Positions 16,372 to 24,139 of a stretch of 64,000 nucleotides of DNA are shown here, one piece after another (the first letter of the stretch is position 1; the number at the start of each line of letters is the position of its first letter). This DNA comes from Kitasatospora indigofera (GTDB lineage Bacteria; Actinomycetota; Actinomycetes; Streptomycetales; Streptomycetaceae). Location: assembly GCF_014655955.1 (NCBI RefSeq), contig NZ_BNBO01000039.1, forward strand, positions 1 to 64,000, written 5' to 3'. The notes below the pieces were generated by a model that was given only the letters and a program-made list of their open reading frames with translations, made no database searches and was not told where the DNA came from. A program made the position numbers and the translations under genes.

Positions 16372-17784
16372 ATGACCGACACGCTTCGCCCGCCACTCGC
16401 CGTAGCCGCCGACCCGGCGCCCGACGGCAGCGGCACCCACCCCCAGAAGCTCAAGCGCTCGATCGGCGTGGTGGGTGGCACACTGCTCACGCTGTCCTGC
16501 GTGACCCCGGCCTCGACGCTCTTCGTCATCGTCCCGGACCTCTTCTCCAGCATCGGCAGTGCGACCGCCCTCGCCATCGCCATCGGCTCGGTCCTCTGCA
16601 TCGCCGTGGCGTTCTGCTACTCTGAGCTCGGCACGCTGATCCCCAGCGCCGGCGGCGAGTACGCGATGGTCGGCACCCTCGCCGGGCGGCTGGCCGGCTG
16701 GCTGGTCTTCGTCCTGTCCCTGATCGTGGTGATGATCGTCCCCTCGGTCATCGCCCTCGGCACCGCCGACTACCTGGCCCCGATCGTCCACGTCAGCGCG
16801 CCCGTCGCCGGCGCCGCGGTGATGCTCGCCGCCACCCTGGCCGGCCTGCTGGACCTGCGTGCCAACGCCTGGATCACCGGCATCTTCCTCGTCCTGGAGG
16901 TCATCGCCGCCGGTGTGGTCTCGGTGCTCGGCTTCAGCCACGCGAACGCCGGCGCCCCCAGCCTGGTGCACGGCGTGGTGGCCGGTGACGGCGGCGTCGC
17001 CACCACCGTCAGCATGGGCGCCATCGTCGGCGCCATCGGCATCGCGCTCTTCATCACCCAGGGCTTCAGCACCGCCGTGTACCTCTCCGAGGAGCTGGAG
17101 AACCCGCGCCGCAACGTCTCGCGCACCGTGCTGTGGACGCTCGCCATCTCGACCGCCGTCATCCTGGTGCCGGTCGCCGCCATCACCGTGGGCGCCCCCG
17201 ACCTGCAGACCCTGACCGACGGCGACATCTCCGGCCTGGTCACCACCTGGAGCAACTCCGCGGTCGGCACCTTCATCAGCCTCTGCGTCGCGCTCGCCAT
17301 CATCAACGCCGGCATCGTGATGGTGATCCAGAACTCCCGGGTGCTGTTCGCCTCGGCCCGCGACAAGGCCTGGCCCGAGCCGGTCAACAAGGCCTTCTCC
17401 ACCCTGGGCCGGTTCGGCTCCCCCTGGGTCGCCACCCTGGCGGTCGGCCTGCCCGGCGCGGCCCTGTGCTTCGTCAAGGCGGAGATGCTCACCGAGATCA
17501 CCGGCGTCGCCGTCACCGGGATGTACCTGCTGGTCGCGGTCGCCACGCTGTTCTCCCGCCGCGGCGCCCACCGGCACGCCTCCGCCTGGCGGATGCCGCT
17601 CTGGCCGGCCGCGCCGGTCCTGCTGATCCTGGTGCTGCTCGGCATCATGACCCAGCTCGGCGTCCAGCCGCTGCTCTGGACCGGCGGCATCACCGCGGCG
17701 GCCACCCTCTACTGGCTGTTCTACCTGCGCCCCCGCCAGGACACCCACTGGGTGATCACCCTGCCCGAGGACGAGCAGGCCTGA
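16372..17784 (+). CDS. APC-family amino acid permease
   Basis: A secondary transporter of the amino acid-polyamine-organocation superfamily, 470 residues with about twelve hydrophobic helices. TM1 (VVGGTLLTLSCVTPASTLFV) and the FITQGFSTAVYLSEELENPRRNV segment after TM6 are typical of APC transporters. Substrate cannot be read from sequence; amino acid or amine uptake is the family expectation. The ATG at 16372 has CGGAAG upstream. It is a single-gene unit between the eccC terminator and three hairpins at 17806-17908. Its place inside the secretion locus gives no clear functional link. Confidence 0.88.
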   Translation: MTDTLRPPLAVAADPAPDGSGTHPQKLKRSIGVVGGTLLTLSCVTPASTLFVIVPDLFSSIGSATALAIAIGSVLCIAVAFCYSELGTLIPSAGGEYAMVGTLAGRLAGWLVFVLSLIVVMIVPSVIALGTADYLAPIVHVSAPVAGAAVMLAATLAGLLDLRANAWITGIFLVLEVIAAGVVSVLGFSHANAGAPSLVHGVVAGDGGVATTVSMGAIVGAIGIALFITQGFSTAVYLSEELENPRRNVSRTVLWTLAISTAVILVPVAAITVGAPDLQTLTDGDISGLVTTWSNSAVGTFISLCVALAIINAGIVMVIQNSRVLFASARDKAWPEPVNKAFSTLGRFGSPWVATLAVGLPGAALCFVKAEMLTEITGVAVTGMYLLVAVATLFSRRGAHRHASAWRMPLWPAAPVLLILVLLGIMTQLGVQPLLWTGGITAAATLYWLFYLRPRQDTHWVITLPEDEQA

Positions 17785-17805
17785 CCCTCGCGGCCCGGAT
17801 GCGTC

Positions 17806-17908
17806 GGTGCCCCGGACTTCCGCCGAGTCCGGGGCACCGGCACGTCCGCCCCCGGTGCGCGGCGCACCGGGGGCGGACGGCCGTCATCCGGCCCGCCGGA
17901 CGGATGAC
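17806..17908. terminator. Three consecutive hairpins between convergent genes
   Basis: Stem 1 (17806-17838) has 13 bp, GGTGCCCCGGACT / AGTCCGGGGCACC. Stem 2 (17844-17878) has 15 bp, GTCCGCCCCCGGTGC / GCACCGGGGGCGGAC. Stem 3 (17883-17908) has outer arms GTCATCCG / CGGATGAC. Together they can terminate the permease from the left and the membrane protein gene from the right. Confidence 0.65.
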
Positions 17909-17919
17909 GAGGTCGGCGG

Positions 17920-19260
17920 CTACTTCTTGAGCACCCACAGCGGGCTGGTGGCGATCGCCTCCAGCTGGGCCTCGGTCAGCGCCGGCGCGGTACGGACCGA
18001 GGGCTGCTTGGGGCCGCCGGCGGTGTACGCGCCGACCACCACCCGCATGCCGTCCGGACGCAGGCTGTCGACCGTCCACACGGCGGCCTTGTCGGCCCCC
18101 TTCTCGAAGACGACCTTGGTGCCGTCCGGCAGCGTCCTCGCCTTGGCGAAGACCTGCTCGACCACATCGCCGTCCTTCGCCGTGCCCTGCTGGTGCTCCT
18201 TGAGCGCCCGGCTCCAGTCCTGGACGTTGAGCTCCACCATGCTCTTGCCCTTGCCGTCGTTCAGCACGAAGTTGGCGTAGCCCGGCTGGCCACCGGTCTC
18301 GGACTCGGTGAGCCCGGCCGGCAGCAGCCCGGCGGTGATCGCCAGGATCTCCTCGGCGGAGTACTCCTTGCCGGTGGCCGGCGACTGCGGCTTGGGCGTC
18401 GGCAGGGCCTGCACCACCGCGTCCCAGGACTTGTCCGTCACCAGGGCGCCGAGCTGCGCGGGGGTCAGCGGCGGGGCCGGGCGGGTGATGGGCGCGTCCT
18501 TCTCCTTCGCCGCGTTCCACTCCTGCACCTGGACGAGCCGGCCGTCCTGGCCGGCCAGCGTGGCGGACCACGCCTTGGTGTCGACCCGGCGGTCCGGGTA
18601 CTCGTACCCCTGCAGCACCATCAGCGTGGAGCCGTCCGCGAGCAGCGTGCTGGTGCAGACGACACCGGCCGGCTGGAACTTGGGGTCGGGGCACTTCACC
18701 TGGTCCAGGAGCGACGCGTCACCCGGCGCCTGGCGCTGGACCCCGACCTGGATCGCGGCCTGGCCGTGGCCGTCGTCGAACACCACGCTCGCGTACGGCG
18801 CACCGGGCGGCTGGTTCCCGGTGCCCGCGCTGCCCCTGCTGCCGGCCACCGTCACCGTGCCCGGCGGCAGCAGCGCCTTCAGCAGGCCGGCCATCTGCTC
18901 GCCGGTGACCGCGGCCGCCGGGGCGGCGGCCGCCGACTGGACGGGCGTGCCCGGCGCGCCGGCGTCCGGGGCGCCGGTACCGGACGCGGGCGCCCCCGAG
19001 CCGTCCGCCGCCGCGACCGTCACCGGCTGCCCGCCGTCGCCCCGCGGGCCGCCGGCCCCGGCCAGGTACACCCCGCCGGTGGCGACCAGCGCCAGCGCCG
19101 TCACGCCCCCGGCGACCGCGGCCGCCGAGCCGCGGCGCCAGCGACGGCGTCCGCGCCGCAGGCCGCCGGAGAGCAGGGCGGTCCCCTCCGCCTGGAAGGC
19201 GTCGCCCGTACGGGAGATGGCGTAGATGAGGTCGTCTTCGAACTTTTCGTCCGTGGACAT
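17920..19260 (-). CDS. Membrane protein with two tandem copies of an unknown module, linked to a sigma factor
   Basis: A 446-residue protein. Residues 1-44 are cytosolic (EDDLIYAISRTGDAFQAE) and a single membrane helix spans about 46-70. After an Ala/Gly/Pro linker the outside part holds two similar modules. Each has an LLPxG start, a P/GYAxxVxxDGxG strand region and an Ile/Val-Glu/Gln-Val strand, and each ends in an LTxAQLxAxxT helix (module 1 about 118-275, module 2 about 300-440). It follows the sigma factor gene by 93 bases on the same strand. N-in single-span topology and context suggest an anti-sigma or sensor partner, but no known anti-sigma zinc motif is seen. The ATG at 19260 lacks a strong ribosome binding site. 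Confidence 0.8.
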   Translation of the reverse strand: MSTDEKFEDDLIYAISRTGDAFQAEGTALLSGGLRRGRRRWRRGSAAAVAGGVTALALVATGGVYLAGAGGPRGDGGQPVTVAAADGSGAPASGTGAPDAGAPGTPVQSAAAAPAAAVTGEQMAGLLKALLPPGTVTVAGSRGSAGTGNQPPGAPYASVVFDDGHGQAAIQVGVQRQAPGDASLLDQVKCPDPKFQPAGVVCTSTLLADGSTLMVLQGYEYPDRRVDTKAWSATLAGQDGRLVQVQEWNAAKEKDAPITRPAPPLTPAQLGALVTDKSWDAVVQALPTPKPQSPATGKEYSAEEILAITAGLLPAGLTESETGGQPGYANFVLNDGKGKSMVELNVQDWSRALKEHQQGTAKDGDVVEQVFAKARTLPDGTKVVFEKGADKAAVWTVDSLRPDGMRVVVGAYTAGGPKQPSVRTAPALTEAQLEAIATSPLWVLKK

Positions 19261-19353
19261 GCGTGATCACCGTTTCCGTGGTCGCAGAAGGGGGTCGCAG
19301 AAGAGTCGCAGAAGGTGCGGGGCACGACGGGCGCGGCGGCCGCCGCGGCCGGG

Positions 19354-19899
19354 TCAGCGGGCGGCGAGCTCCGCGAGCGAATCGCCGAGCAGCGTCCGCA
19401 GCCGGGCCAGCGCCCGGCTGCTGCGGGTACGGACCGCGCCGGCGCTGGAGCGCATCACCTCGGCCGTCTCCTCGACGCTGCGGTCCTCCCAGTAGCGCAG
19501 CACCAGCACCGCCCGGTCCCGGGCCGGCATCCGGCCCAGCGCGTCGAGCAGGGTCAGGCGCAGCGTGCTGTCGGACTCGTGGCCGGCGGGTTCGGGCACG
19601 TCCCCGGTGGGGCGCTCGGTGCTGGAGCGGCGGCGCTGCTGGGCGAGGAAGGTGCGCACCATCACCGTGTGCGCGTACGCCCCCGGGTTGTCGATCGCGG
19701 CGGACCGGCCGGACCGCCAGGCGGAGCGGCGCCAGAGCACGTACATCCGGCCCAGGGTCTCCTGGACGAGATCCTCGGCGAGATGGGTGTCGCCGCTGGT
19801 GAGCAGACAGGCCGATCGGTAGAGGTGCCCCGCCCGCCCGGAGACGAGTTCCAGGAACTCCCCGTCCTTGGCGTCCCTCGCTGCACCGGCCCCACCCAT
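19354..19899 (-). CDS. RNA polymerase sigma factor, SigE family (ECF type)
   Basis: A group IV sigma factor of 181 residues. Region 2 is LYRSACLLTSGDTHLAEDLV with QETLGRMYVLWRR after it. Region 4 is LLDALGRMPARDRAVLVLRY, followed by WEDRSVEETAEVM and a helix-turn-helix ending SRALARLRTLL. The ATG at 19897-19899 has a GGGGGTT-like site. An upstream in-frame GTG (19936-19938) is an alternative: it would add 13 residues and lies 5-6 bases past a possible -10 box, so a leaderless mRNA is possible. The gene is 98 bases past mycP and 93 before the two-module membrane protein. Confidence 0.88.
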   Translation of the reverse strand: MGGAGAARDAKDGEFLELVSGRAGHLYRSACLLTSGDTHLAEDLVQETLGRMYVLWRRSAWRSGRSAAIDNPGAYAHTVMVRTFLAQQRRRSSTERPTGDVPEPAGHESDSTLRLTLLDALGRMPARDRAVLVLRYWEDRSVEETAEVMRSSAGAVRTRSSRALARLRTLLGDSLAELAAR

Positions 19900-19945
19900 C
19901 CGCCAACCCCCCGTTGCCGCCCGCTCGTTCTCCCTCACTACTGGA

Positions 19946-19974
19946 TAGATGCGGTGAGCGTGCCGGGACGTTAC
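19946..19974 (-). promoter_or_regulatory. Possible autoregulated promoter of the sigma factor gene
   Basis: On the minus strand GTAACG (19974 to 19969) and TCTATC (19951 to 19946) are 17 bases apart, an ECF-like arrangement. The upstream alternative GTG of the sigma gene lies directly at the predicted start site. The consensus of this sigma subfamily is not known to me. Confidence 0.3.
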
Positions 19975-19997
19975 ACCGGCCCGGCAGGGTGGGCGGG

Positions 19998-21266
19998 TCA
20001 GGCCCGGGCGCGCCTGCGGTGGTCGCGGACCACGACCGCGCCGCCGCCGAGCAGGGCCACCAGCAGGGCGCCGACGCCCAGGACGTAGGTGGCGGTGCGG
20101 GCGTCGCGGTCGGCCTGGGTCTCGGCGAGGCCGACCGGCATCGGCACGACCGCCCCGGCCGACAGCGCGCGGGGGGTGTCGGGCACGGCCGCTTCGGCGG
20201 GCGGCGCGGTGCTGGTGACGGCCTTCACCGGGTCGACCACGCCCCAGCCGATGAACCGGTTCTGCGCGTGCTCGGTGCGCTGGGCGGTCTGCTCGATCCG
20301 GGCCCGGATCTGCGCGGGCGTCCAGTCGGGGTGCGCGCCCACCAGCAGGGCCGCCACGCCCGCCACGTAGGGGGCGGCGAAGCTGGTGCCGTTGTCCACG
20401 CACTGGCCCTGCTTGGGGACCGTGGAGAGCATGTCGACGCCGGGGGCCGCCACGTCGACGAAGTCGCCGTACTGGGAGAAGTCCGCCCGCTCGTTGTTGC
20501 GGTTGGAGGCGCCGACCGCCAGCACCGTCGGGTAGGCCGCCGGGTAGGTCGGGCCCTCGCGGCCGTCGTTGCCGGAGGAGGCCACCACCACGACCTTCTT
20601 GGACTCGGCGTAGTCGACGGCGTCCTTCAGCGTGTCGTAGCCCGGGAACCGGCCGCTGTCGTCGCTGCTGCGGACGTCCTGGGAGATGTTGATGACCCGG
20701 GCGCCCTGGTCGACCGCCGACCGGATCGCCGTGACCAGGGTGCCGACGTCGCCGTTGCCCTCGCTGTCGTTCTGCCGGATGGCCAGGATGGTGGCGCCCT
20801 TGGCGAGCCCGACGAAGCCGGTGGCGTCCCGCTTGGCGGCGGCGATGATGCCGGCCACCTTGGTGCCGTGGCCCACCAGGTCGGTCTTGCCGTCGCCGGG
20901 GACGACGTTCTTGTCCTTGTCCTTGAGCAGCGACCCGCCGTCCCTGACCTTGCCGGCCAGCTGCGGGTTGCCGTCGTCCACCCCGGTGTCGATCACCGCG
21001 ACGGTCACGCCGGCGCCGGTCACCTTGTCGTCCTGCCAGAGCTGGTCGAGCAGCACCCGCTGCAGGGACCACGGAGTGACCGGGACGTCCTTGGCGGGGC
21101 TCGGGCAGTCGCCGGCCGCGGCGATGCCGATCGGGGACCAGGTCGTACCCGGTTCGCCCGGCGCGGCGTACGCGGGGGTCGCGGCGATGCTGCCGGCCAC
21201 CACGAGCGAAGCCGCCAACGCGGCTGCCTTCCGGTACGTACCCACCGACACCGTGCCACCCCTCAT
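19998..21266 (-). CDS. mycP: Mycosin, type VII secretion-associated subtilisin-like protease
   Basis: Membrane-anchored S8 serine protease that stabilises the ESX complex and cleaves some substrates. The catalytic triad is complete: Asp93 in AVIDTG, His133 in GHGTKVAG, Ser295 in NGTSFAAPY, with oxyanion Asn233 in SSGND. A signal peptide covers about residues 10-35 (ending AYAAPG) and a C-terminal helix about 392-413 is followed by a basic tail (RDHRRRARA). The 422-residue frame starts at ATG 21266, but GTG codons at residues 6 and 8, behind GAGGGG, are equally plausible starts. It lies 141 bases past the first WXG100 gene, with hairpins between. Confidence 0.93.
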   Translation of the reverse strand: MRGGTVSVGTYRKAAALAASLVVAGSIAATPAYAAPGEPGTTWSPIGIAAAGDCPSPAKDVPVTPWSLQRVLLDQLWQDDKVTGAGVTVAVIDTGVDDGNPQLAGKVRDGGSLLKDKDKNVVPGDGKTDLVGHGTKVAGIIAAAKRDATGFVGLAKGATILAIRQNDSEGNGDVGTLVTAIRSAVDQGARVINISQDVRSSDDSGRFPGYDTLKDAVDYAESKKVVVVASSGNDGREGPTYPAAYPTVLAVGASNRNNERADFSQYGDFVDVAAPGVDMLSTVPKQGQCVDNGTSFAAPYVAGVAALLVGAHPDWTPAQIRARIEQTAQRTEHAQNRFIGWGVVDPVKAVTSTAPPAEAAVPDTPRALSAGAVVPMPVGLAETQADRDARTATYVLGVGALLVALLGGGAVVVRDHRRRARA

Positions 21267-21334
21267 ATGTCCACCCGTGGTCGTGATCGGGAGCGGTCCG
21301 GCCGGGCCGGACGGCGCGGCTCCCGTGCGCGCGA

Positions 21335-21364
21335 GGGGCGGGCGCCCTCTCGGACGCCCGCCCC
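21335..21364 (-). terminator. Hairpin between the WXG100 gene and mycP
   Basis: A perfect 10-bp stem (GGGGCGGGCG / CGCCCGCCCC, 10-base loop) lies 44 bases past the esx stop. A smaller TCACCCC/GGGGTGA stem (21382-21399) lies closer. Partial termination here would make the two small secreted proteins more abundant than MycP. Confidence 0.5.
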
Positions 21365-21407
21365 GTACCGCGGAGTTGAGCTCACCCCTCGCGGGGTGAA
21401 CGCAAGG

Positions 21408-21698
21408 TCAGCTCCAGATGGTCGAGTTCTTCTGCTCGGTCTCCTGGTAGCTGGACGCCGCCTGGTCGAGCGAGGAGCCGATCTGGGTCAGCACCTGCTG
21501 CAGGTCGGCGGCCTTGTCGTCCCACTTCTTCTGGTGGGCCTGGTAGCCCTGCTGGGCGGCACCCTCCCAGGAGGCGGCGATCTTGGTGACGCCGGCCTTC
21601 AGCTCGTCGAGCTGGGACTGGATACGGGCCGCGGTGGCCCGGACCTCGGCGCCGGCGCCCGAGATGGTGGCGAAATTGACGAGAATCTGCCCGGACAT
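21408..21698 (-). CDS. WXG100-family ESX substrate (EsxA/EsxB type, second gene)
   Basis: A 96-residue helical hairpin protein secreted by the ESX machine, usually as a heterodimer with its neighbour. Trp44-Glu-Gly46 forms the WXG turn. The C-terminal helix contains YQETE, fitting the YxxxD/E export signal. There is no signal peptide. The ATG at 21698 has GGGAG upstream. It lies 76 bases past the other WXG100 gene and is probably co-transcribed. I cannot say from sequence alone which partner equals EsxA or EsxB. Confidence 0.93.
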   Translation of the reverse strand: MSGQILVNFATISGAGAEVRATAARIQSQLDELKAGVTKIAASWEGAAQQGYQAHQKKWDDKAADLQQVLTQIGSSLDQAASSYQETEQKNSTIWS

Positions 21699-21774
21699 GC
21701 TGTCTCCCTGTCGAAGATCGGTTTCGGCCCCCGAGGACCGATGAACGAGTGACGCGGTGGCCTCGGCTACCGGA

Positions 21775-22083
21775 TCAGATCTGGCCGGCGACCTGGCCGA
21801 GCGCGGACTGCTGCGCGGCCTCGGTCGCGGCGTAGGCCTTGGTGGTGAGCTCGATCGCGTTCTGGATCGCGCGCAGCGCCTCGTTCAGCCCCTTCGCGTC
21901 CTCGTTGAAGCGGTTCTGAAGGTTCTGGTAGGCCGTCGCGGCCTGGCCCTGCCAGCCCGAGGCGATCTGCGACACGATGCCGTCGAGCTTCTTCAGCTCG
22001 CCCTGCACCTGGTCGCTGACCTCGCCCATGTGCTTGGCGAAAGCATCCATCTCTTCAGCGGTCGTCCTGAACTGACCAGCCAT
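21775..22083 (-). CDS. WXG100-family ESX substrate (EsxA/EsxB type, first gene)
   Basis: A 102-residue two-helix protein with Trp44-Gln-Gly46 as the WXG motif and YAATE near the C-terminus, again fitting the YxxxD/E signal. It begins AGQFRTTAEEMDAF, as commonly seen in streptomycete Esx proteins. The ATG at 22083 has GGGGGA upstream. A promoter candidate (22172-22200) lies directly before it, so the esx pair may be transcribed apart from eccB. Confidence 0.93.
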   Translation of the reverse strand: MAGQFRTTAEEMDAFAKHMGEVSDQVQGELKKLDGIVSQIASGWQGQAATAYQNLQNRFNEDAKGLNEALRAIQNAIELTTKAYAATEAAQQSALGQVAGQI

Positions 22084-22171
22084 GATCTACCGTCCCCCAT
22101 GAGACAGACATTGTGTCCGGGTGTCCTTGCACGGCCCACCCGTCGGCACCACCCGTGCGGTGCCTTCCTGC

Positions 22172-22200
22172 ACTTTAGTAGGCGTCAGCGCGAGGCCCAA
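22172..22200 (-). promoter_or_regulatory. Candidate promoter of the esx gene pair
   Basis: On the minus strand TTGGGC (22200 to 22195) and TAAAGT (22177 to 22172) are separated by 17 bases. Transcription would start near 22165 and give an 80-base leader. The 180-base gap after eccB supports a separate promoter. Confidence 0.42.
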
Positions 22201-22263
22201 CACCGGGATCCCGGAAGTTACCAGACCATGACAGTGGTGCCAGGCCTGTTACCTGAGCACATG

Positions 22264-23922
22264 TCAGGCGTCCTGCTCCTGGGACGCCGCCTCCTCGCTC
22301 AGGGCGGGGCCGCTCGGCACCAGGTCGGACCACTCCCGCGGCACCAGCGCGGGCTGGAGCTCGTTGTAGCCCAGCCTGGCCTGCGCGTTGCCCGACTCCT
22401 GCGGGGCGGCCTGCTCCGCGGGCTGCTCGGCGGCGGCCGGCGCGGAGGGCTGGCCAGGCTGCGGGGTGGCCGGCTTCTTGCGGCCGCCGTCACCGTTGGC
22501 CTGCACCGGGTAGCGCAGCCCGGTCTCGGTGATCAGGTAGCTGTTGCCGGAGCCGCCCACCTCGTTGTCGAGCGCCCGGTAGAACAGGCCGAACCCGGCG
22601 GTCACCCGGGCCGAGGCGGTGATGCCGGTGTACTTCCCGGGGTACTCCGTGCCGGCCCAGACACTGCGCCGGGGCGTCTTGCCGTCCTCCCCGACACCCT
22701 CGAAGGTGCTGCAGACGACCTCCTTGCGGTCCTTGGCGGCGGTCCAGTTGTTCACCGGCTCGCCCGCCTTGGCCGGCCAGTCGTCGGGCAGCTTGAGCTT
22801 GTTGTCCGTCAACGAGCCCTGGCCGAAGTCCGACTGCTCCTGCGGGGTCAGCTCGTCGATCCTCGGGTGCGGGTCCTTGTCCTGGCTGTACAGGCCCTGC
22901 AGGGCCGGGTTGCGCAGCAGCAGCATGCTCTGGAACTGGGTGACCGGGAACAGCTCGTTCTCGCCGACGACGTAGTACTTCTCGCCGTACTTGACCAGCC
23001 GGCCGATCTTCCGGTCCTCGGCGGACACCAGCTGGATCTTGGAGTTGGCCGTCTTGACCGCCGGGTTCATCCCGGGCACCTGCGGGAAGCTGATCGCCAT
23101 CCCGCGCTGCAGGGTGGCCAGCCACTCCTTCTTCACCCGCTGGGGGACGGCGCTCTCCCCGAAGATCGCGGTGACCAGCGCCTTCTTCTCCTGGTCGGAG
23201 GTCTGGGTGCCGCCGATCGCGTGCTTGCGGCCCTGCGAGTCGACCAGGTAGAGCTCCAGCCTGCTCTGCGTGGTCGGGGCGCCCTGCTGGCCGTTGACCT
23301 GCGCCTCGTCCATCTCCTGGACGAGCAGCGACTGGTTGATGTCCAGGACCTTGTCCTTGGCCGCCAGGTCCTTGGCGTCCGCGCCGCCCGCGACGAAGAC
23401 CGCCTGGTTGACCGTCTCGTGCTTGTCGTCCGAGCCGGGCCGGTCGCACACCGACCACTTCATCGACTGGCCGGCCACCGCCTTGCTCGGCAGCTTGTCC
23501 GGCGCGTACGGGATGCCGATGGTCGCCCCGTGGTTGGGGTAGGCGTCGAGCACCTTGTCCGCGACCACCACCACCTTGGCGTCCGCCGGCACCACCAGCC
23601 GGGCCGACGACATGTTCAGCACCTGGTGCAGCCGCTTGGTCTTCTTGTCGTCGTCGAGCAGCACCACGTACCGGGTGTACGACGTCTTGCCCTGGATGAT
23701 GTTCTTGGTGTTGTCCCAGTTCAGCGGCGCACTGGGCTTGAACGCCCCCCAGAGGCCGAAGCCGCCCACGATCAGCGTCCCGACGATGACGCTGGGCAGC
23801 ACCGCCTTGACCGGCCGCGGGGCGTCCTCGTCGTTGCCGCCGCCGCCCGGCAGCAGGAAGGCCCCGACCGTGCGCTTGCGGGCGAAGGTGTAGGCGTTCA
23901 GCTCGTCCCGGCGTGATGCCAT
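22264..23922 (-). CDS. eccB: Type VII secretion protein EccB
   Basis: ESX core component with a short cytosolic N-terminus (ASRRDELNAYTFARKRTVGAF), one membrane helix near residues 40-62 (VLPSVIVGTLIVGGFGLWGAF, not counted exactly) and a large extracytoplasmic region. Two cysteines (in SVCDRPGS and EVVCSTFEG) may form the known EccB disulfide. The C-terminal 80 residues are an Ala/Pro/Gln/Glu-rich tail. The ATG at 23922 has GGGGAG 10 bases upstream; the frame is open 10 codons further. At 552 residues it is somewhat longer than mycobacterial EccB, largely because of the tail. It is divergent from eccE over 217 bases. Confidence 0.93.
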   Translation of the reverse strand: MASRRDELNAYTFARKRTVGAFLLPGGGGNDEDAPRPVKAVLPSVIVGTLIVGGFGLWGAFKPSAPLNWDNTKNIIQGKTSYTRYVVLLDDDKKTKRLHQVLNMSSARLVVPADAKVVVVADKVLDAYPNHGATIGIPYAPDKLPSKAVAGQSMKWSVCDRPGSDDKHETVNQAVFVAGGADAKDLAAKDKVLDINQSLLVQEMDEAQVNGQQGAPTTQSRLELYLVDSQGRKHAIGGTQTSDQEKKALVTAIFGESAVPQRVKKEWLATLQRGMAISFPQVPGMNPAVKTANSKIQLVSAEDRKIGRLVKYGEKYYVVGENELFPVTQFQSMLLLRNPALQGLYSQDKDPHPRIDELTPQEQSDFGQGSLTDNKLKLPDDWPAKAGEPVNNWTAAKDRKEVVCSTFEGVGEDGKTPRRSVWAGTEYPGKYTGITASARVTAGFGLFYRALDNEVGGSGNSYLITETGLRYPVQANGDGGRKKPATPQPGQPSAPAAAEQPAEQAAPQESGNAQARLGYNELQPALVPREWSDLVPSGPALSEEAASQEQDA

Positions 23923-24139
23923 TGCTCGTCGTCTCCCCTGTATGACCGACATCTGCTGTGTGACCTGCAGTCATGGCGCGTCGTCCGTCGGCCGGACGGT
24001 CCGCGAGTCTGCCACCCGCCGGACGAGGGCCACAGCAAACCCTCTACGATGCGGCAGCAGACGGTGAGTACGGTACGGGTACGGTTCGCGAACCAGCCAA
24101 CCGGGCCGCGATATCTGATCAGAGAGGGTCATCCGGGGG

